Positions 5,304 through 8,327 of a stretch of 8,327 nt of DNA are shown here, piece by piece. The DNA is from Acidobacteriota bacterium (GTDB lineage: Bacteria > Acidobacteriota > Aminicenantia > UBA2199): positions 1 through 8,327 of the forward strand of contig JAKAGC010000140.1 in assembly GCA_021817755.1 (NCBI GenBank), given 5' to 3'. The notes beneath the pieces were generated by a model, which did no database searches, was not told where the DNA came from, and saw only the letters and a program-made list of their open reading frames with translations. Both the position numbers and the translations under genes were made by a program. Positions within the stretch are counted from its first letter, which is position 1. Each line of letters opens with the position of its first letter.

Positions 5304-8222
5304 ATGAGAAAACTTGTTGTTGCTCTGTTGGCAGTGGCAATGTTAGCGACATTGTCATTTGCTCAGGTTAAAGGTGGAGACATCTACGGTCAGATCGTTC
5401 TGGCTGATGGCTCCAAGGTCCCCGGTGTATTAATCACCTTAACCAGCGATGTGTCTGGTAAGAAAACCACGATTTCCACGGATCAGGGAAATTTCCGTTT
5501 CCTGGAATTAGCTCCTGGTTTGTATGAATTGAGATTCGAGCTCGATGGCTTCAAAACCATCATTCGGAAGGATATTCAAGTAAGTCTTGGTAAATCCGTT
5601 ACAATCAGCAATATCGTAATGGAAACCAGTACATTGAAAGAAGAAGTAGTTGTTACGGAAAAAGCAGGCACTATCGACATGAGAAGAACCAATGTCGGAG
5701 TAAACGTAGGCAAAGATATCGTGGATTCAATCCCGACCGCCAGGAACCCCTGGACGGTTTTGTCTGCATTACCCGGTGTTATGGTTGACCGCGTCGATAT
5801 CGGTGGTGCTGATTCCGGTCAGCAATCCAACTTCCTCGCTGGCGGTGGTGATAAAGATGATACCACCTGGACCATCGACGGTGCCAATGTTACCGACCCG
5901 TCCGCAATCGGTGCAGCTCCTGCATATTTGAATGTTAATGCTTACTCCGACTTGCAGGTTACCATGGGTGCTAACGACATTACCGCTCAAACCGGTGGTG
6001 TGCAGTTGAACTTCGTAACCAAACGTTCCGGTAACAAAACCTCCGGTGATTTCCACCTGTACGTAGAAGATAAAGCTTGGGAAATGAAACAGACTCCGAC
6101 CGATTATATGGACGAAGCTGGCCTCGTTATCCCTGGTGTAAACCGGCTTTATCAATATGGTATTAACCTTGGCGGAGCGGTAATTAAGGACAAAGTATGG
6201 TGGTTCGGTTCCTGGGCAGTCCAGGACATTCATAAGAGAACCGAAGCCAATCTCGAAGATTCTACCTGGCTGGTTTCTGCTTATGGTAAATTGAACTTCC
6301 AATTTGGAAACACCACTGGTGATTTCCATGTGTCTTATGATGCCAAGAAAAAATGGGGTAGGTCTCAGCTTTCTCCCTCTCAGCAGGATCAGGGTTCTCT
6401 TTGGAACCAGGATGGTCCCGGCTACGTCGTATACGGCGGCTTGTCCCATACTTTTGGCGAATTATTACTGAATGTAAAAGCAGTTTACACGGATGGCGGC
6501 TTCTCTCTGACTCCCAATGGCTCTGAATATAATGCAGCTACTGGATTTCAGGAAGGCACAGAAGCCAAGAACATCGACGGATGGTCCAGATTAGAAGGTT
6601 CTACAACCAACTATTTCACCAACAGAAACACCGTTGACTTGGCAGCAGATGGTAACTACTTCTTGGAAGGTGCACTCGGCGGCGACCACGAAATTAAATT
6701 CGGCGTGGACTATTTCTCTGCTGATACCACCAGCCAATCCTTAGTTCCTAACCAACGTGTAGCTTATATCTACAGGGACGGCACCGGCGCTAACAATTAT
6801 CTCCAGATTTATCCTAACTATAAACTGGATGTTAATTTCTACAGAGTGTCTGCTTACCTGCAGGATACAATTACATTTGGAAAATTAACAGCTGCAATCG
6901 GGTTACGTTACGACCTGGAACAGGGCGGCGTTAATGCTTTAACTCAGCCCTATTTTACCTGGTATGAACCCGGTTCATCTCACGATGGCGAAAGAATGTT
7001 CGCCGACACTATCGCTGCACTTAATATTGCAAAATACAAAGTGCCTGCAAACTGGAGCCTTTTTTCTCCCAGATTGGCTTTCACCTATGATATCACCGGA
7101 AACGGCAAAAACGTAATTAAACTGTCCGCCGGTCGTTATATGTCACAGAGTGGAAACCGTATGGCTGCTGCCCTCATCCCGCTGCGCTATGGTTATGCTG
7201 CTTGGAACGATGCTAACCTCGATGAAATTCCGCAGTATGATGAAGTTGGCGATCTTTTCTGGGACGACCTTTTCTATCAGGTTGATCCCGAAACCGGTAT
7301 GAACCGCGTAATTTTTGATAAAGATTACAACACTCCTTACCTGGATGAATTAACCCTTACGTTTGAAAAAGTCTTGTTGGATGACCTGGCTGTGTCTTTA
7401 ACCGGATTTTATAAAAAAAGACATAATCTCGCTTATGATGTTAATTCAAGAGGCGAAGTTGCTTCCAACACCAAAGGGTACTTCCTCGATTCTAATGGTG
7501 CTGTCACAATCGAAACCAGTGCAAACTGGGAAAGAGTTGATGACATTACCGTAGGCGGAACAACTGTTCCTGCTTATCAGCAGATCGAAACCCCCGAAGG
7601 TCTCTATTTCTACAACTATAAAGATTCTTATTATCGTTACCTTGGACTGCAATTTGTATTAAACAAAAAGCTCTCCAACAAATGGATGGGTACAGTATCA
7701 TTCACTTATCAGGATTGGAAGCGTCACCTCGCTCAGTCCGACCTGCTTGAGCTGAATAACTATGACTTCTTTAATGAAGGTCAGGTTGCCCCGTCTACCA
7801 CAGGTTCCGGTTTAAGAGACGTTTGGATGAATTCACGCTGGATGGTAAAGGTTACCGGTATGTATCAGCTGCCCCTGGGCTTCAATTTAACTACATTCTT
7901 CCAGGCTAAGGAAGGAAACCCCCAGCCTCTGAGAAGAAGAGTTAACCTGTCAATGGGCTCCCGGTACTTCTATCGCGCCGGTTACAAGTCCGGTGACGAA
8001 AGATTACCGACAATGTGGCTGTTAAACCTCGGTCTCGAAAAGACCCTCAAAGTGTCCGACACCGTTACCGCTACATTGGTTGTCGATTGGTACAATGCCA
8101 CCAACAACCAGATCGAATTAAAACGCAACATCGGAATCGGTGCTGCTGCCGTGACAAGTGTCCAACCTACTATGTGGACCAATGCCGGATTATTCCAGTT
8201 CGGCGTCAGGGTAAATTTCTAA
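5304..8222 (+). CDS. Oar-like TonB-dependent outer-membrane receptor with N-terminal CarboxypepD_reg domain
   Basis: 972 residues, complete. Residues 1-20 are a Sec signal peptide (RK, then LVVALLAVAMLA, cleavage after SFA20). Residues about 25-108 are a carboxypeptidase-regulatory-like domain (DIYGQIVLADGSKVPGV, then DQGNFRF, LAPGLYELRFELDGF). EEVVVTEKAG at 113-122 resembles a TonB-box-like linker. A plug domain follows at about 130-240, with the recognisable IPTARNPWTVLSALPGV, WTIDGANVTDP and TGGVQLNFVTKRSGN. The rest, to residue 972, is a large beta-barrel rich in aromatic and alternating strands, with external-loop-like segments full of Asn, Asp and Gly, and ends in the outer-membrane signature FGVRVNF with a terminal Phe. 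Members of this family take up bulky substrates with TonB energy, and some, like Myxococcus Oar, act in outer-membrane assembly or protein export; the substrate here cannot be told. It has its own sigma-54 promoter, a perfect Shine-Dalgarno and a strong terminator, so it is probably monocistronic. Its codon use (many GGT/GGC, ACC, AAC, CTG) differs from the AT-rich neighbours and suggests high expression. Confidence 0.95.
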   Translation: MRKLVVALLAVAMLATLSFAQVKGGDIYGQIVLADGSKVPGVLITLTSDVSGKKTTISTDQGNFRFLELAPGLYELRFELDGFKTIIRKDIQVSLGKSVTISNIVMETSTLKEEVVVTEKAGTIDMRRTNVGVNVGKDIVDSIPTARNPWTVLSALPGVMVDRVDIGGADSGQQSNFLAGGGDKDDTTWTIDGANVTDPSAIGAAPAYLNVNAYSDLQVTMGANDITAQTGGVQLNFVTKRSGNKTSGDFHLYVEDKAWEMKQTPTDYMDEAGLVIPGVNRLYQYGINLGGAVIKDKVWWFGSWAVQDIHKRTEANLEDSTWLVSAYGKLNFQFGNTTGDFHVSYDAKKKWGRSQLSPSQQDQGSLWNQDGPGYVVYGGLSHTFGELLLNVKAVYTDGGFSLTPNGSEYNAATGFQEGTEAKNIDGWSRLEGSTTNYFTNRNTVDLAADGNYFLEGALGGDHEIKFGVDYFSADTTSQSLVPNQRVAYIYRDGTGANNYLQIYPNYKLDVNFYRVSAYLQDTITFGKLTAAIGLRYDLEQGGVNALTQPYFTWYEPGSSHDGERMFADTIAALNIAKYKVPANWSLFSPRLAFTYDITGNGKNVIKLSAGRYMSQSGNRMAAALIPLRYGYAAWNDANLDEIPQYDEVGDLFWDDLFYQVDPETGMNRVIFDKDYNTPYLDELTLTFEKVLLDDLAVSLTGFYKKRHNLAYDVNSRGEVASNTKGYFLDSNGAVTIETSANWERVDDITVGGTTVPAYQQIETPEGLYFYNYKDSYYRYLGLQFVLNKKLSNKWMGTVSFTYQDWKRHLAQSDLLELNNYDFFNEGQVAPSTTGSGLRDVWMNSRWMVKVTGMYQLPLGFNLTTFFQAKEGNPQPLRRRVNLSMGSRYFYRAGYKSGDERLPTMWLLNLGLEKTLKVSDTVTATLVVDWYNATNNQIELKRNIGIGAAAVTSVQPTMWTNAGLFQFGVRVNF

Positions 8223-8255
8223 TTCTGCAAATCTAAACAGAATTCGAAATAGTCG

Positions 8256-8287
8256 GCCCCTCCCCAAAAGGGAGGGGCTTTTTTTTT
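8256..8287 (+). terminator. Rho-independent terminator of the receptor gene
   Basis: A perfect 9-bp GC-rich stem, GCCCCTCCC (8256-8264) pairing with GGGAGGGGC (8270-8278), closes a 5-nt loop CAAAA and is followed by nine T (8279-8287). It begins 33 bp after the receptor stop codon. The near-total G/C stem predicts very efficient termination. Confidence 0.97.
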
Positions 8288-8327
8288 ACATCAAAATATG
8301 CTATAACTGAGTTCATAAAATATAGAT

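Noticed and set aside
5769..6449. 226-codon open frame on the minus strand inside the receptor gene
   Set aside because: It lies wholly within the well-supported receptor reading frame, has no recognisable domain, and is explained by the receptor's codon bias keeping the opposite strand free of stops.
8015..8236. 73-codon + strand frame overlapping the end of the receptor
   Set aside because: Out-of-frame shadow of the receptor's last strands; basic, low-complexity product with no domain and no ribosome-binding site of note.

Overview
The window holds four genes, all on the + strand, from an AT-rich Gram-negative bacterium. The gene set is typical of Acidobacteriota-type genomes, including Aminicenantes/Aminicenantota: a GWxTD-domain protein, TPR proteins with carboxypeptidase-regulatory-like domains, a sulfatase-like protein with a TPR tail, and a large Oar-like TonB-dependent receptor. 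That lineage call is an inference from protein families, not from a marker gene. Export signals and an outer-membrane beta-barrel place at least three of the products in or across the cell envelope.

Layout. Positions 2-1882: the 3' part of a GWxTD-domain protein with a TPR tail, cut by the left edge of the window. Positions 1968-2927: an exported protein with one CarboxypepD_reg-like domain followed by about five TPRs. Positions 2987-5140: an alkaline-phosphatase-superfamily (sulfatase-fold) enzyme with about seven TPRs, whose catalytic position is Thr rather than the sulfatase Cys/Ser. These three genes are separated by 85 and 59 bp with no visible terminator between them and probably form one transcription unit. 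Positions 5141-5303: a 163-bp regulatory gap containing a textbook sigma-54 (-24/-12) promoter and two inverted repeats upstream of it. Positions 5304-8222: a complete Oar-like TonB-dependent receptor, followed by a strong Rho-independent terminator at 8256-8287. The last 40 bp show nothing recognisable.

How they may work together (inference). The receptor probably imports a bulky substrate, or acts in outer-membrane assembly or secretion. It appears to have its own sigma-54 promoter and terminator, so it can be expressed separately and strongly; its codon use also looks more biased than that of its neighbours. The upstream genes supply a hydrolase/transferase-like enzyme and two TPR-rich, probably periplasmic scaffold proteins. 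The same kind of beta-sandwich head occurs on the small TPR protein and on the receptor, and three consecutive genes end in TPRs, which suggests an envelope protein complex of unknown function. No RNA genes, mobile elements or CRISPR arrays were seen.
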